Assembly: GCF_947496995.1 (NCBI RefSeq)
Contig: NZ_CANMFD010000001.1
Location: 988,692 to 1,052,691 of the forward strand
Reading direction: 5' to 3'
Source: an uncultured Roseibium sp.
GTDB lineage: Bacteria; Pseudomonadota; Alphaproteobacteria; Rhizobiales; Stappiaceae
Length of the DNA stretch: 64,000 nucleotides
Below, piece by piece: positions 1 through 8,567 of the stretch (position 1 is the first letter of the stretch; every line of letters starts with the position of its first letter). Position numbers and translations under genes: made by a program. The notes under the pieces were generated by a model. It was not told where the DNA came from and made no database searches. It saw only the letters and a program-made list of their open reading frames with translations.

Positions 1-1568
1 TTTTCCCCGACCATAATCGAGGGAGCGTTGAGATTGCCATTGGTGATTTGCGGAAAAATGGAACTGTCGGCAACACGCAGGGCCTCGACGCCGATCACCC
101 GGCATTCCGGATCGACCACGGCCATCGGATCGTCCGTGGAACCCATCTTGCAGGTACCGCAGGGATGATAGGCGCTTTCCACGTGTTCGCGGATGAAGTC
201 GTTCAGCGCATCGTCGCTCTGGACGTCATCTCCCGGCTGGATCTCCTTGCCGCGGTAAGGCGCGAAAGCCTCCTGGCCGAAAACCTCTCGCGTCAGGCGG
301 ATGCAGCGGCGGAAATCCTCCCAGTCCTCTTCATGCGACATGTAGTTGAACAGGATGGAGGGTTTGCCGTGCGGGTCGTCTGACGTCAGCCGAACCTGTC
401 CGCGCGATTTTGAGCGCATCGGCCCGACATGGGCCTGGAAGCCATGACCTTCCGCTGCCGCCTGTCCGTCATAGCGCACGGCGAAAGGCAGGAAATGATA
501 CTGGATGTCCGGATATCTGACGCCCGCCCTGGAGCGGATGAAGGCGCAGCTCTCGAACTGGTTCGAGGCTCCGAGCCCCTGCTTGAAAAGCAGCCACTGC
601 GCCCCGATCAGGGCTTTGGAAAAGAGGTTCCAGTGCTTGTAGAGCGTGATCGGCTGGGTGCAGGCCTGCTGTATGTAGAGCTCCAGGTGGTCCTGCAGAT
701 TGGCGCCGACGCCGGGCCGGTTGGCGATCACGTCGATCCCCATGTCCTGAAGGTGATCGGCCGGGCCGATGCCGGACTGCATGAGGATCTTCGGCGAGTT
801 GATGGACGACGCCGCCAGGATCACTTCGCGGGCGGCTCTTGCCTCGCGGACTTCCCCTCCGGTTTCGAACTCCACACCCACCGCGCGGCCGTTCTCGATC
901 AGGACCTTGCGCACCAGGGCACCCTTGATCAGGTCAAGATTGCCGCGCTTCAGCGCCGGCTTCAGATAGGCATTGGCGGCGGACCAGCGACGGCCTTTGT
1001 AGACCGTCATTTCCATGTCCCCGAAGCCTTCCTGACATTCGCCGTTGTAGTCCGCGGTCACGCCGTATCCGGCCTGCTCCCCGGCATCCTTGAAGGCATG
1101 GAACAGCGGGTTCCACTTGGTGCCGCGTGTCACATGCAACGGACCGTCCGTGCCGCGCCAGCCGCTCTGGCCGCCATGACTTGTTTCCAGGCGCTTGTAG
1201 TAGGGCAGCACATGCCGGTAGCCCCAGCCGTTGGCACCCATCTCTTCCCAGGTGTCGAAGTCGCAGGCGTGGCCACGCACATAGACCATGCCGTTGATCG
1301 AGGACGACCCGCCGACAACCTTGCCGCGCGGCGTCGCCAGACGCCGTCCGCCGAGATGCGGTTCCGGTTCGCTTTCGAACCCCCAGTCGTAAAGCGGCAT
1401 GTTCATGGGATAGGACAGGGCGGCCGGCATCTGGATGAACGGCCCGGCATCCGTGCCGCCGAATTCCAGCACCAGGACCCTGTTGCGGGGATCTTCCGAC
1501 AGCCTGGAGGCCATGGCGCAACCGGCGGATCCTGCGCCGACGATGATGAAGTCGAACTGTAAGGTCAT
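1..1568 (-). CDS. betA: choline dehydrogenase, 3' end beyond the window edge
   Basis: This FAD-dependent GMC oxidoreductase oxidises choline to betaine aldehyde for glycine betaine synthesis. Reading from the ATG at 1568, the protein starts [16 protein letters not shown], a dinucleotide-binding GxGxxG fold. It then has the GMC signature [18 protein letters not shown] near residue 85 and, close to the C-terminus, the motif [13 protein letters not shown], whose histidine is the expected catalytic base. 522 codons are visible and the frame is open to the left edge, so only some 25-30 residues should be missing by comparison with family members of about 550. It lies 16 bp downstream of betI on the same strand, so the two are probably cotranscribed. 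Choline oxidase and other GMC enzymes are alternatives, but the betI and choXWV context favours BetA. Confidence 0.95.
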   Translation of the reverse strand, partial: MTLQFDFIIVGAGSAGCAMASRLSEDPRNRVLVLEFGGTDAGPFIQMPAALSYPMNMPLYDWGFESEPEPHLGGRRLATPRGKVVGGSSSINGMVYVRGHACDFDTWEEMGANGWGYRHVLPYYKRLETSHGGQSGWRGTDGPLHVTRGTKWNPLFHAFKDAGEQAGYGVTADYNGECQEGFGDMEMTVYKGRRWSAANAYLKPALKRGNLDLIKGALVRKVLIENGRAVGVEFETGGEVREARAAREVILAASSINSPKILMQSGIGPADHLQDMGIDVIANRPGVGANLQDHLELYIQQACTQPITLYKHWNLFSKALIGAQWLLFKQGLGASNQFESCAFIRSRAGVRYPDIQYHFLPFAVRYDGQAAAEGHGFQAHVGPMRSKSRGQVRLTSDDPHGKPSILFNYMSHEEDWEDFRRCIRLTREVFGQEAFAPYRGKEIQPGDDVQSDDALNDFIREHVESAYHPCGTCKMGSTDDPMAVVDPECRVIGVEALRVADSSIFPQITNGNLNAPSIMVGE

Positions 1569-1584
1569 GAGCGCTCCGGGCGGT

Positions 1585-2187
1585 TCAATGGTCCGCGTCG
1601 CGGCAGGCGTGCGCCGCAATCTGGGTTTCGACATAGTCCTCGACCAGCGCAATGGCGGCCTTCCGGTCTGCCTGCGCATCGCTGAGGGCCTGGCGGATCC
1701 ACACCCCGTCGATCATCGAAGCCGTGCCTTCGGCGATGCGCCGGGCCTCCGGTTGCGGCATGAAGGCCCGCAGATTGACCGTGAGGTTGGAGGCCAGCCG
1801 GGCGGCATAGATCTTCAGCAGCCGGCTGTTGCTTTCCGTTGTCCGGGACTGGACGTAGAAGGCCAGCCATGCGGCGATCACGGCGGGCTTGAACTGGTCG
1901 ACAGCGAAATTGCCCGCGATGATCGCCGAGATCCGCTCGCGCGGCGTTTGCGCCTCGGCGAGGCTTTCGCGGATGGCGCGGCCGAGTTCGGTCAACAGGT
2001 GGCGCATTGTTGCTGCGAGCAACTGATCCTTCGACCCGAAATAGTGATGCACGAGGCCACCGGACACACCGGCCCTCTTGGCGATCTGGGCCATAGTCAC
2101 GTCGCTGTAGCCGCGCTCGTGTATTGCATCCACCGTTGCGTCGATAAGACTTCGCCGCCGTTCCGCTTCAATTCCGATCTTGGGCAT
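1585..2187 (-). CDS. betI: TetR-family choline-responsive repressor BetI
   Basis: This 200-residue TetR repressor is expected to release the bet genes when choline is present. The start [11 protein letters not shown] matches the usual BetI N-terminus. The helix-turn-helix is at about residues 28-50 ([24 protein letters not shown]), and the C-terminal half is all-helical as in TetR ligand domains. An in-frame extension upstream to 2235 exists, but the ATG at 2187 has a GGAG ribosome-binding site about 7 nt ahead and fits the family length. It is the first gene of a betI-betA unit divergent from choX. A short palindrome 36-53 bp upstream of its start is a candidate autoregulatory operator. Confidence 0.93.
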   Translation of the reverse strand: MPKIGIEAERRRSLIDATVDAIHERGYSDVTMAQIAKRAGVSGGLVHHYFGSKDQLLAATMRHLLTELGRAIRESLAEAQTPRERISAIIAGNFAVDQFKPAVIAAWLAFYVQSRTTESNSRLLKIYAARLASNLTVNLRAFMPQPEARRIAEGTASMIDGVWIRQALSDAQADRKAAIALVEDYVETQIAAHACRDADH

Positions 2188-2222
2188 AGCGATCTCCAGA
2201 TACATTCGGTGTCTTATTTTTA

Positions 2223-2240
2223 ATTGATCAATCAATCAAT
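2223..2240. promoter_or_regulatory. candidate BetI operator
   Basis: The sequence contains the perfect palindrome ATTGATCAAT (2223-2232), running into further TCAAT repeats. On the minus strand it reads ATTGATTGATTGATCAAT. It sits between the divergent betI and choX genes, just upstream of betI. Known BetI boxes are TTGATTG-type dyads, so the position and sequence both suggest BetI binding. This is inference from sequence alone. Confidence 0.55.
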
Positions 2241-2394
2241 GAAAACTTGCAAATTTTTCCGGTGGATGTTTGGATTGCTTTTAGGCAGGCTACCGGTCGA
2301 GGAACGTGGCGGATTTCCCGTGCGTTCAAACTGTGACTTGCGATAATAATCTTGCGACCAAAAACCAGGTCGACTTTCCACAGGAGGTATTTCA

Positions 2395-3339
2395 ATGAAA
2401 ATGGCAGCGAAACTCGCTGGAGGACTTGCTCTCGGGCTGATGCTTTCCGGAACGGCGCTCGCGAACGATCCGGAAAGCTGCAAGACCGTCCGCTTCTCGG
2501 ATGTCGGCTGGACCGACATCACGGCGACGACGGCGGCCACATCGGTGGTGCTGGAAGCTCTGGGTTATGAACCGGAGGTCAAGCTCCTGTCCGTGCCGGT
2601 GACCTATGCCTCCATGAAGAACAAGGACATCGACGTCTTTCTCGGCAACTGGATGCCGACCATGGAAGGTGACATCAAGGCCTATCGTGAAGACGGCTCC
2701 GTCGAGACGGTCCGCGCCAATCTGGAAGGCGCGAAATACACGCTCGCCGTTCCCAAATACACCTACGACAAGGGCCTGAAGAGCTTTCAGGACATTGCCA
2801 AGTTCAAGGACGATCTGGACGGCAAGATCTACGGCATCGAGCCGGGCAACGACGGCAACCGCCTGATCATCGGGATGATCGACGAGAACCTGTACGGCCT
2901 GGAAGGCTTCGAGGTGGTGGAATCCTCCGAGCAGGGCATGCTCGCCCAGGTCGCGCGCGCTGGAAAACGCGACAACGACATCGTCTTCCTCGGCTGGGAA
3001 CCCCACCCGATGAACGCCACATTCGAGATGGCCTATCTTGAAGGCGGCGACGACATCTTCGGTCCGAATTACGGTGGCGCGACGGTCTACACCAACGTGC
3101 GCGCCGGCTTCGTGCAGGAATGCCCGAACGTTGGCAAGCTGCTGGAGAACCTGGAGTTCTCGCTGCCCATGGAAAACGAGATCATGAGCGCGATCCTGAA
3201 CGACGGCGAAGATCCCAACAAGGCTGCGGCCGCATGGCTGAAAGTGCACCCGGCGACCTTCGAAAACTGGCTCGTGGGCGTCAAGACCTTCGATGGCGGC
3301 GACAGCTTCGCAGCCGTGAAGGGCGCTCTCGGCCTCTAA
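2395..3339 (+). CDS. choX: choline-binding periplasmic protein ChoX
   Basis: This is the substrate-binding protein of the ChoXWV ABC importer, which captures choline in the periplasm. Residues 1-23 form a Sec signal peptide ending in ALA-N. Residues W39, D41, W86, Y115, N152 and W201 fall at the spacing of the aromatic cage described for Sinorhizobium ChoX, each shifted by four. C29 and a cysteine near residue 243 could form the disulfide known in that protein. The start has a strong AGGAGG seven bases upstream. A 122-bp spacer able to fold into a large hairpin separates it from choW, an arrangement that usually gives more binding protein than permease. A glycine betaine or proline betaine binder is less likely because the whole cage matches ChoX. 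Confidence 0.95.
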   Translation: MKMAAKLAGGLALGLMLSGTALANDPESCKTVRFSDVGWTDITATTAATSVVLEALGYEPEVKLLSVPVTYASMKNKDIDVFLGNWMPTMEGDIKAYREDGSVETVRANLEGAKYTLAVPKYTYDKGLKSFQDIAKFKDDLDGKIYGIEPGNDGNRLIIGMIDENLYGLEGFEVVESSEQGMLAQVARAGKRDNDIVFLGWEPHPMNATFEMAYLEGGDDIFGPNYGGATVYTNVRAGFVQECPNVGKLLENLEFSLPMENEIMSAILNDGEDPNKAAAAWLKVHPATFENWLVGVKTFDGGDSFAAVKGALGL

Positions 3340-3355
3340 AAAATAAAGTCTGACG

Positions 3356-3428
3356 GGGCGCCGGCCGCGCGCATCCCGCGTTCAAGCGAACGCGGATCCG
3401 ATGCGCGATTGTTTCGGCCGGTGTCCCG
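3356..3428 (+). other. structured intergenic spacer between choX and choW
   Basis: Three nested pairings are visible. The innermost is an 8-bp stem CCGCGTTC/GAACGCGG (3376-3383 with 3388-3395) closed by an AAGC loop. Outside it CGCGCAT (3368-3374) pairs with ATGCGCG (3401-3407). The outermost pairs GGGCGCCGGCC with GGCCGGTGTCCC imperfectly. There is no T-run, so a complete terminator is unlikely. An mRNA-stabilising or attenuating element that keeps ChoX in excess over the permease is the likely role. Confidence 0.6.
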
Positions 3429-3461
3429 TCGTCTTCAACAGAAACCAAAAGGGGCGGCGGG

Positions 3462-4301
3462 TTGAACTGGCTGACGGACAACAAGTTGCCGATCGGGCCC
3501 TGGGTGCGGTCCCAGGTGGATTGGCTCACCGACAACGCCTATTGGGTGTTCGACGGTATTTCGATTTTTCTGGAAACGCTGATCGACGGCATCCTGTGGA
3601 TTTTGCAGACCCCCCACCCGCTGGTCGTCGTCGCCATTGCCGTTGTGCTTGGCTATGCGGTGCACCGGACAATCACCTTCGCCGTTTTCGTTGCAGTCTC
3701 GCTCCTGCTGATCATCAATCAGGGCTACTGGGAAGAGACCACGGAGACGCTGGCGCTGGTGCTTGCCGCCTCCGTCGTCTGTATGGCCGTCGGCGTGCCC
3801 CTGGGGGTGCTCGGCGCCCACAATCCGCGCTTTTACGCGGCATTGCGTCCGGTACTGGACCTGATGCAGACCATCCCGACCTTCGTCTATCTTATTCCGG
3901 CGCTGATCCTCTTCGGCCTCGGTATGGTGCCGGGGCTGATCGCCACCGTGATCTTCGCGATCCCCGCGCCGATCCGCCTGACCCAGCTCGGCGTCGCCTC
4001 CACGCCCACGGCGCTGCTTGAGGCGGGGGAAGCTTTCGGCGCGACCCGCTCGCAGCTGCTGTGGAAAATCGAACTGCCCTATGCCCTGCCGCAGATCATG
4101 GCGAGCCTGACGCAGACGATCATGCTCTCGCTTTCCATGGTGGTGATCGCCGCGCTCGTCGGGGCCGACGGTCTGGGTGTACCGACCCTGCGTGCACTCA
4201 ACACGATGAACATTTCGCAAGGGTTTGAAGTCGGTGTCTGCATCGTCCTGATTGCCATCGTTCTCGACCGGTTTTTCCGCGCGAATGAGGGGGGCAAGTG
4301 A
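3462..4301 (+). CDS. choW: choline ABC transporter permease ChoW
   Basis: This is the inner-membrane permease of the choline importer, of the ProW/OpuAB family. The 279 residues hold about six hydrophobic segments. The cytoplasmic coupling loop is seen near residues 188-207 (EAFGATRSQLLWKIELPYALPQ cut short), the EAA motif that docks on ChoV. The start is TTG at 3462, giving MNWLTDNKLPIG. No ATG lies nearby, and a G-rich AAAGGGGCGG sits just upstream. The stop codon overlaps the start of choV. A fused permease-binding protein is excluded because choX is separate and there is no periplasmic binding domain. Confidence 0.93.
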   Translation: MNWLTDNKLPIGPWVRSQVDWLTDNAYWVFDGISIFLETLIDGILWILQTPHPLVVVAIAVVLGYAVHRTITFAVFVAVSLLLIINQGYWEETTETLALVLAASVVCMAVGVPLGVLGAHNPRFYAALRPVLDLMQTIPTFVYLIPALILFGLGMVPGLIATVIFAIPAPIRLTQLGVASTPTALLEAGEAFGATRSQLLWKIELPYALPQIMASLTQTIMLSLSMVVIAALVGADGLGVPTLRALNTMNISQGFEVGVCIVLIAIVLDRFFRANEGGK

Positions 4302-5344
4302 TGACCACTTCCGATGAGACCCCTGTCGTCACCTTCAAGGATGTTGATATCGTCTTCGGCGATAACCCTGCCTCGGCGCTGCCGCTGATCGATGCGGGGA
4401 AGACCCGGCAGGAAATCCAGGCCGAGACCGGCCAGATCCTCGGTGTGGCCGGCGCGACATTCGACATCCGCCAGGGGGAGGTCATCGTGCTGATGGGCCT
4501 GTCCGGCTCCGGCAAGTCGACGCTTCTGCGCGCGGTGAACGGCCTCAATCCGGTTATCCGCGGTGAAGTCCAGGTCTTTGACGGCACGGGCTATGTGAAC
4601 CCTGGAAGCTGTCCCCCGAATGCCTTGCGAGAACTGCGCCGGAGCCACGTCGCCATGGTGTTCCAGCAATTCGGCCTGCTGCCCTGGCGCACGGTTTCCG
4701 AGAATGTCGGCTTCGGTCTGGAGCTGGCCGGCATGCCGGTAAAGGCGCGCGCCGCCAAGGTGAAAGAGCAGCTGAAACTGGTCGGTCTCACCGACTGGGG
4801 CGAAAAATATGTCCACGAACTGTCCGGCGGCATGCAGCAGCGCGTCGGCCTGGCCCGGGCCTTCGCCACCGACGCGCCGATCCTCTTGATGGACGAACCG
4901 TTCTCGGCGCTTGACCCGCTGATCCGCGACAAGCTGCAGGACGAACTTCTGGACCTGCAGAAGGAACTCAACCGGACGATCATCTTCGTCAGCCACGATC
5001 TGGACGAAGCGGCCAAGATCGGCTCGCGCATCGCGATCATGGAAGGCGGGCGGGTCATCCAGCTTGGTACGCCGCAGGAAATCGTCAAGAAACCGGCCAA
5101 CGACTATGTCGCCGATTTCGTCGGTCACATGAACCCGCTGAACGTTCTCAGGGCCCGCGACATCATGGTGCCGCCGGGCAGCCTTCCCGGCTCGCTGGCA
5201 AGCGGCCTGAGCTGCGAGGCCAGCACGCCCATCCGGGATGTCGCAAGGCTGAAGAAGTCGAGCCCTGAACCGGTCGTCGTCCGCAAGGATGGTGCAATTG
5301 TCGGTGTCATCGGCGAGAACGAATTGCTGGATTGCATGCTGTAG
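4301..5344 (+). CDS. choV: choline ABC transporter ATP-binding protein ChoV
   Basis: This ATPase powers ChoXW. The Walker A motif GLSGSGKST is at residues 66-74, the signature LSGGMQQ at 174-180 and Walker B ILLMDE at 194-199. The protein ends in a single CBS-like half (PVVVRKDGAIVGVIGENELL), as in ProV/OpuAA proteins where this region senses ionic strength or nucleotides. The ATG at 4301 shares one base with the choW stop codon. A GTG at 4298 is also in frame, but GAGGGGGG lies about six bases before the ATG. Translational coupling with choW is expected. A strong bidirectional terminator follows. Confidence 0.93.
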   Translation: MTTSDETPVVTFKDVDIVFGDNPASALPLIDAGKTRQEIQAETGQILGVAGATFDIRQGEVIVLMGLSGSGKSTLLRAVNGLNPVIRGEVQVFDGTGYVNPGSCPPNALRELRRSHVAMVFQQFGLLPWRTVSENVGFGLELAGMPVKARAAKVKEQLKLVGLTDWGEKYVHELSGGMQQRVGLARAFATDAPILLMDEPFSALDPLIRDKLQDELLDLQKELNRTIIFVSHDLDEAAKIGSRIAIMEGGRVIQLGTPQEIVKKPANDYVADFVGHMNPLNVLRARDIMVPPGSLPGSLASGLSCEASTPIRDVARLKKSSPEPVVVRKDGAIVGVIGENELLDCML

Positions 5345-5387
5345 CCAGACGCAGCTCGAATGCTGCGCCAGCGCTGCCTGAAATAAA

Positions 5388-5413
5388 AAAACGGGACCGA
5401 TCGGTCCCGTTTT
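5388..5413. terminator. bidirectional rho-independent terminator
   Basis: A perfect 26-nt palindrome has the core ACGGGACCGATCGGTCCCGT flanked by A-runs on the left and T-runs on the right, so it has a U-tract in both directions. It lies between the convergent choV and cold-shock genes and should end both transcripts. Confidence 0.9.
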
Positions 5414-5470
5414 CATCAGATGCACGCGCGGCGGATCTGATCGGCCGCCGCGGGTGAAAACCTTTTGAAC

Positions 5471-5683
5471 TCAGATCAGCTCGAGCTGGGCAGCCTGCTT
5501 GCCGCGGCCGCGACGGTCGTCTTCGGCTACGAAAGAAATCTTGGCGCCCTCAACCGGCGTTCCGATTCCGGCCTGCTCGAAAGCGGTCACGTGAACGAAC
5601 ACGTCTTTGCCACCGTCATCCGGTGTGATGAAGCCGAAGCCGCGATCATGGTTGAAGAATTTAATGGTGCCGTTCTCACGCAT
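5471..5683 (-). CDS. cold-shock domain protein (CspA family)
   Basis: This 70-residue single OB-fold protein should bind single-stranded nucleic acid and act as an RNA chaperone. The RNP1 motif appears as RGFGFI (residues 14-19) and RNP2 as VFVHV (28-32). The length is typical of bacterial Csp proteins. The start at 5683 has AAAGG upstream, and a long A+T-rich leader follows, as is common for cold-shock mRNAs whose untranslated region controls translation. Which paralogue it is cannot be told from sequence alone. Confidence 0.95.
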   Translation of the reverse strand: MRENGTIKFFNHDRGFGFITPDDGGKDVFVHVTAFEQAGIGTPVEGAKISFVAEDDRRGRGKQAAQLELI

Positions 5684-6169
5684 GGAGAAACCTTTCCGTC
5701 AGTTGAAAGCGCCCCGCTCGTGTCCGGCAAGGCGCGGATAAACGAGCAGTCAATAAGAAACGGAAAGCTTGTTAATTCAGAGCGGCGCTTAATGGAGCAT
5801 CCGCCGAAGTTCAGTCTCACCGGGTCTACGTCATGTCCCGTACGACGCAACTCGCGCCGATGGCGGTTACTTTATGTCCGCTTGCGCCTTCCGGCAAGAA
5901 AAAGATATGAGAGCGGCGCGGCAGCTCATGACAAAGTAAACGAATCCCTTTTATTTCAGTTGATTAGCATGCTTCGGCGGTGAAACGCTGAGACGGCGGA
6001 AGTCGGCAGTTCGTCTGTTTTGGGGTCGTTTTCCTCTGCCGGAAACGGCAAAAACACGCAAAGTGACAGCTTGTGACCCCAATCACAGAGTGAGGAATGC
6101 TGCCGGGCTAATGTGCCTTCATGAACTGAGGCGGAGAGCAGGGCCTCACAAACAGGAAGGGACACCGTC
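5684..6169. other. divergent intergenic region between csp and the BA14K gene
   Basis: This 486-bp stretch holds no convincing gene. The half next to the cold-shock gene is comparatively A+T-rich and should contain its promoter and leader. The half next to 6170 should contain the promoter of the BA14K gene. I see no strong palindrome. Confidence 0.5.
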
Positions 6170-6526
6170 ATGTTCAAGAAAATCGCAATCACCACCACCG
6201 CACTGGCACTGATCGCCGGAGCAACCCTGACCTCCCAGAGCACGCCGGCCGAAGCCGCCAAGGGCTGGCAGGTCGGTGTCGGCATCGCAGGCGGACTTGC
6301 CGCCGGTGCCATCATCGGGTCCGCCCTGGCGCAGCCGCGGTATCACGCTCCGCCGCCGGCCTATTATCCCGGCCCGGTCTACCGTCCGGCCCCGGCACCC
6401 GTTTACTATCGTCCGGCACCGTGGAGCCCGGCCTGGTACAACTACTGCAGCCGCAAGTATCGGTCCTTCAATCCGAACACCGGATACTTCCTGGCCTATT
6501 CCGGTCAGCACAAGTTCTGCCGCTAA
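6170..6526 (+). CDS. BA14K family exported protein
   Basis: This 118-residue protein starts with a Sec signal peptide (residues 1-30, ending AEA). A glycine-rich hydrophobic segment (GVGIAGGLAAGAIIGSAL) and a proline/tyrosine-rich stretch follow. The C-terminal BA14K signature is WYNYCSRKYRSFNPNTGYF, ending in KFCR, with two cysteines that could pair. BA14K proteins of Brucella and relatives are surface-associated, immunoreactive and reported to have lectin-like activity; the ligand here is unknown. The start has AGGAAGG about 9 bases upstream. A strong terminator follows, so it is probably monocistronic. Confidence 0.85.
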   Translation: MFKKIAITTTALALIAGATLTSQSTPAEAAKGWQVGVGIAGGLAAGAIIGSALAQPRYHAPPPAYYPGPVYRPAPAPVYYRPAPWSPAWYNYCSRKYRSFNPNTGYFLAYSGQHKFCR

Positions 6527-6578
6527 AGGCAGCTTTATCTCGCGCCGGGTACAATTGGCCCCGCAAGGGCCCTCGGCC

Positions 6579-6623
6579 ACTCCCTGCAAGGAGATTTCCT
6601 CCCCGCCTTGCAGGGAGTTTTTT
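6579..6623 (+). terminator. rho-independent terminator of the BA14K gene
   Basis: A 13-bp stem (ACTCCCTGCAAGG with CCTTGCAGGGAGT) encloses a 14-nt loop and is followed by a run of six Ts. It lies 52 bases after the BA14K stop codon. Confidence 0.9.
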
Positions 6624-6675
6624 GTTTCCGGTCTGAAGTTCAGCCAGCTTTCGGTATTGCCGGGATTGCAGCCGG

Positions 6676-7137
6676 TCAGCTTTCTTCGGCCATCCGCTTG
6701 GCGGCCCGCATGGTCGTTTCAAGCTGGTTGAGAAAACGCGACCTGTCCGCCTTGCCGAAGGCCGGACCGCTTTCGCGGATTTCGCCGGTCTCACGCAGAT
6801 GCGTGTTGAGGTCGCGCATGGCAAGGCGCATGCCGATCGCGTCTTCGCGAAACGGCTTTCCGGTGTGCGAAAGCACCAGGGCTCCGGTCTTGACGCAGCG
6901 CGCGGCCAGCGGCACGTCGGCGGTGATCACCACATCGCCCTTGCCGGCCCGTTCGGCGATCCAGTTGTCGGCCTCGTCCGGTCCCTCGGCAACCACGACC
7001 CGTTCAATCAGGTCTCCTTCGGGCAGACGCATCCAGCTGTTGGAGACGAACTTGATCGGTGTTCCGTGCCGCTCTCCCACCCGGACGGCTTCATCCTTCA
7101 CCGGGCAGGCGTCCGCATCCACATAAAGCACCGTCAT
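6676..7137 (-). CDS. YaiI/YqxD family protein (DUF188)
   Basis: This 153-residue protein begins MTVLYVDADACPVKDEA, the conserved acidic opening of the YaiI/YqxD family, which has a PIN-like fold. Other family features are the acidic EGPDEADNWI stretch and DVVITADVPLAARC. The biochemical role of the family is not established; a nuclease-like activity is a guess from the fold. Its ATG overlaps the stop codon of the upstream flavoprotein gene by four bases (ATGA), so the two are translationally coupled. A longer in-frame reading to 7212 is rejected because it would run well into the neighbour. Confidence 0.9.
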   Translation of the reverse strand: MTVLYVDADACPVKDEAVRVGERHGTPIKFVSNSWMRLPEGDLIERVVVAEGPDEADNWIAERAGKGDVVITADVPLAARCVKTGALVLSHTGKPFREDAIGMRLAMRDLNTHLRETGEIRESGPAFGKADRSRFLNQLETTMRAAKRMAEES

Positions 7138-8357
7138 TGCTCCGGCTCTCCCTCGCTTTTCTTCAGATAGGCCGACAGGCCCTGCGCTGCCCGGTGCCCC
7201 GTGGCAAAACACGCCTGCAGCAGATAACCGCCCGTCGGCGCTTCCCAGTCCAGCATCTCGCCGGCGGCAAAGACGCCGGGAAGTTTCTTGAGCATCAGGC
7301 CGTCGTCAACCTCATCCAGGCTTATGCCGCCTGCGGAGGAAATCGCCCGGTCGATCGCGTAGGGCGCCTCGCACGAAACGGGAACCGCCTTTATGCGCGC
7401 GGCAAGCTCGTCGGGATGCTGCGGGATCGGACCCGCCTCCCTTAAAAGCGCCTGTTCCACCGGATTGAGCTTCACCGTCTTTTTCAGGTAGGTAGAAACC
7501 GTCTGCTTGCCCCTTGGCCGCGAAAGCCTGCGGGCAAGCGCGGCGGCTGTCTTGGCTGGCCGGAGGTCGATATGCAGGGATGCCGAGCCTTCAGCCTCTA
7601 TCGTCTCGCGTATCTCCGCCGACAGGGCATAGACCGCGCCGCCTTCCAGCCCGCTTTCCGATACCAGAGCTTCGCCGGTGACGGATCTCCCGCCATGGCG
7701 CAATCCGATGCGCTTCAGCGGGGTTCCCGCAAAACGCTCTTTCATCACCGGGCTCCAGGACACGTGGAAACCGCAATTCGCGGGCCGGAACCGGGCCATC
7801 CCGATCCCCCGGTTTTCCAGTATGGGAACCCAGGCGGCATCGGAGCCGAGCTTCGGCCAGCTTGCACCGCCGAGCGCCAGCAGGACTGCGCGCGCCGGCA
7901 AGTTTTCCGGCTGCCCGCCTTCGGGCTGAACGATCGCAGTCCCGTCATCGGAGAACCCGGTGAACGTGTGCCGTGTCAGCAGACGTACGCCGTTCGTCTC
8001 CAGCCGGCGCAACAACGCCCGCAGCAGGGGAGAGGCTTTCATCGATGTCGGGAACACCCGGCCGCTGCTGCCGGTGAAGGTTTCCTGTCCCAGCCCGTGG
8101 CACCATTCCTTCAGGGCCTCGGGTGGAAAGCCTTCGATCATGGGCGACAGGAAGACCTCCGCCTGCCGGTAGCGGCTGGCGAGGGCCGAAAGGTCCTCGC
8201 TGTGCGTCAGGTTCAGGCCACCGCGTCCGGCCATCAGGAATTTGCGCGCCGGGGAGGGCATGCGGTCAACTATTGTGACAGCAAGGCCTTCGGCGGCCAG
8301 AAGGTCCGCCGCGAACAGCCCCGCCGGCCCGGCACCTATAATCAGAACATCAAGCAT
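7134..8357 (-). CDS. HI0933/YhiN-family flavoprotein (TIGR03862 type)
   Basis: This 407-residue FAD-binding protein starts with a Rossmann motif GAGPAG (residues 8-13). It has the hallmark GRGGLNLTHSE near residue 45 and a C-terminal FAD-contacting segment GEMLDWEAPTGGYLLQACF. The family resembles flavin oxidoreductases such as BaiN, but substrates are mostly unknown. It is upstream of and overlaps the YaiI gene by 4 bp, forming a two-gene operon. The start at 8357 lies about 210 bp from the oppositely oriented regulator gene. Confidence 0.88.
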   Translation of the reverse strand: MLDVLIIGAGPAGLFAADLLAAEGLAVTIVDRMPSPARKFLMAGRGGLNLTHSEDLSALASRYRQAEVFLSPMIEGFPPEALKEWCHGLGQETFTGSSGRVFPTSMKASPLLRALLRRLETNGVRLLTRHTFTGFSDDGTAIVQPEGGQPENLPARAVLLALGGASWPKLGSDAAWVPILENRGIGMARFRPANCGFHVSWSPVMKERFAGTPLKRIGLRHGGRSVTGEALVSESGLEGGAVYALSAEIRETIEAEGSASLHIDLRPAKTAAALARRLSRPRGKQTVSTYLKKTVKLNPVEQALLREAGPIPQHPDELAARIKAVPVSCEAPYAIDRAISSAGGISLDEVDDGLMLKKLPGVFAAGEMLDWEAPTGGYLLQACFATGHRAAQGLSAYLKKSEGEPEQ

Positions 8358-8567
8358 GGGGCCTTATAAATCAGCCCCAATGGAAAACGCTACCGTTGAA
8401 TTTGAACAAGTCAAAATAACCGTGAATCCAAGACTTCAGGCGACAAGTCTAAAATTAGAGTTATTTTTAAAGTATTTGTTATCGGTCGTATGGGACTATC
8501 TTTTGAAAGTCGAAGCTGGGTGATGTGCACCGCCTGTTTTGCTTCGCCATTTACAAGGAGGCCGGGT

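Noticed and set aside
429..1562. Long plus-strand open frame of 377 codons
   Set aside because: It lies antisense to betA, whose motifs are clear on the minus strand; the frame has no recognisable domain.
4079..5425. Minus-strand open frame of 448 codons across choW/choV
   Set aside because: It is the shadow of choV and choW, which have full sets of transporter motifs.
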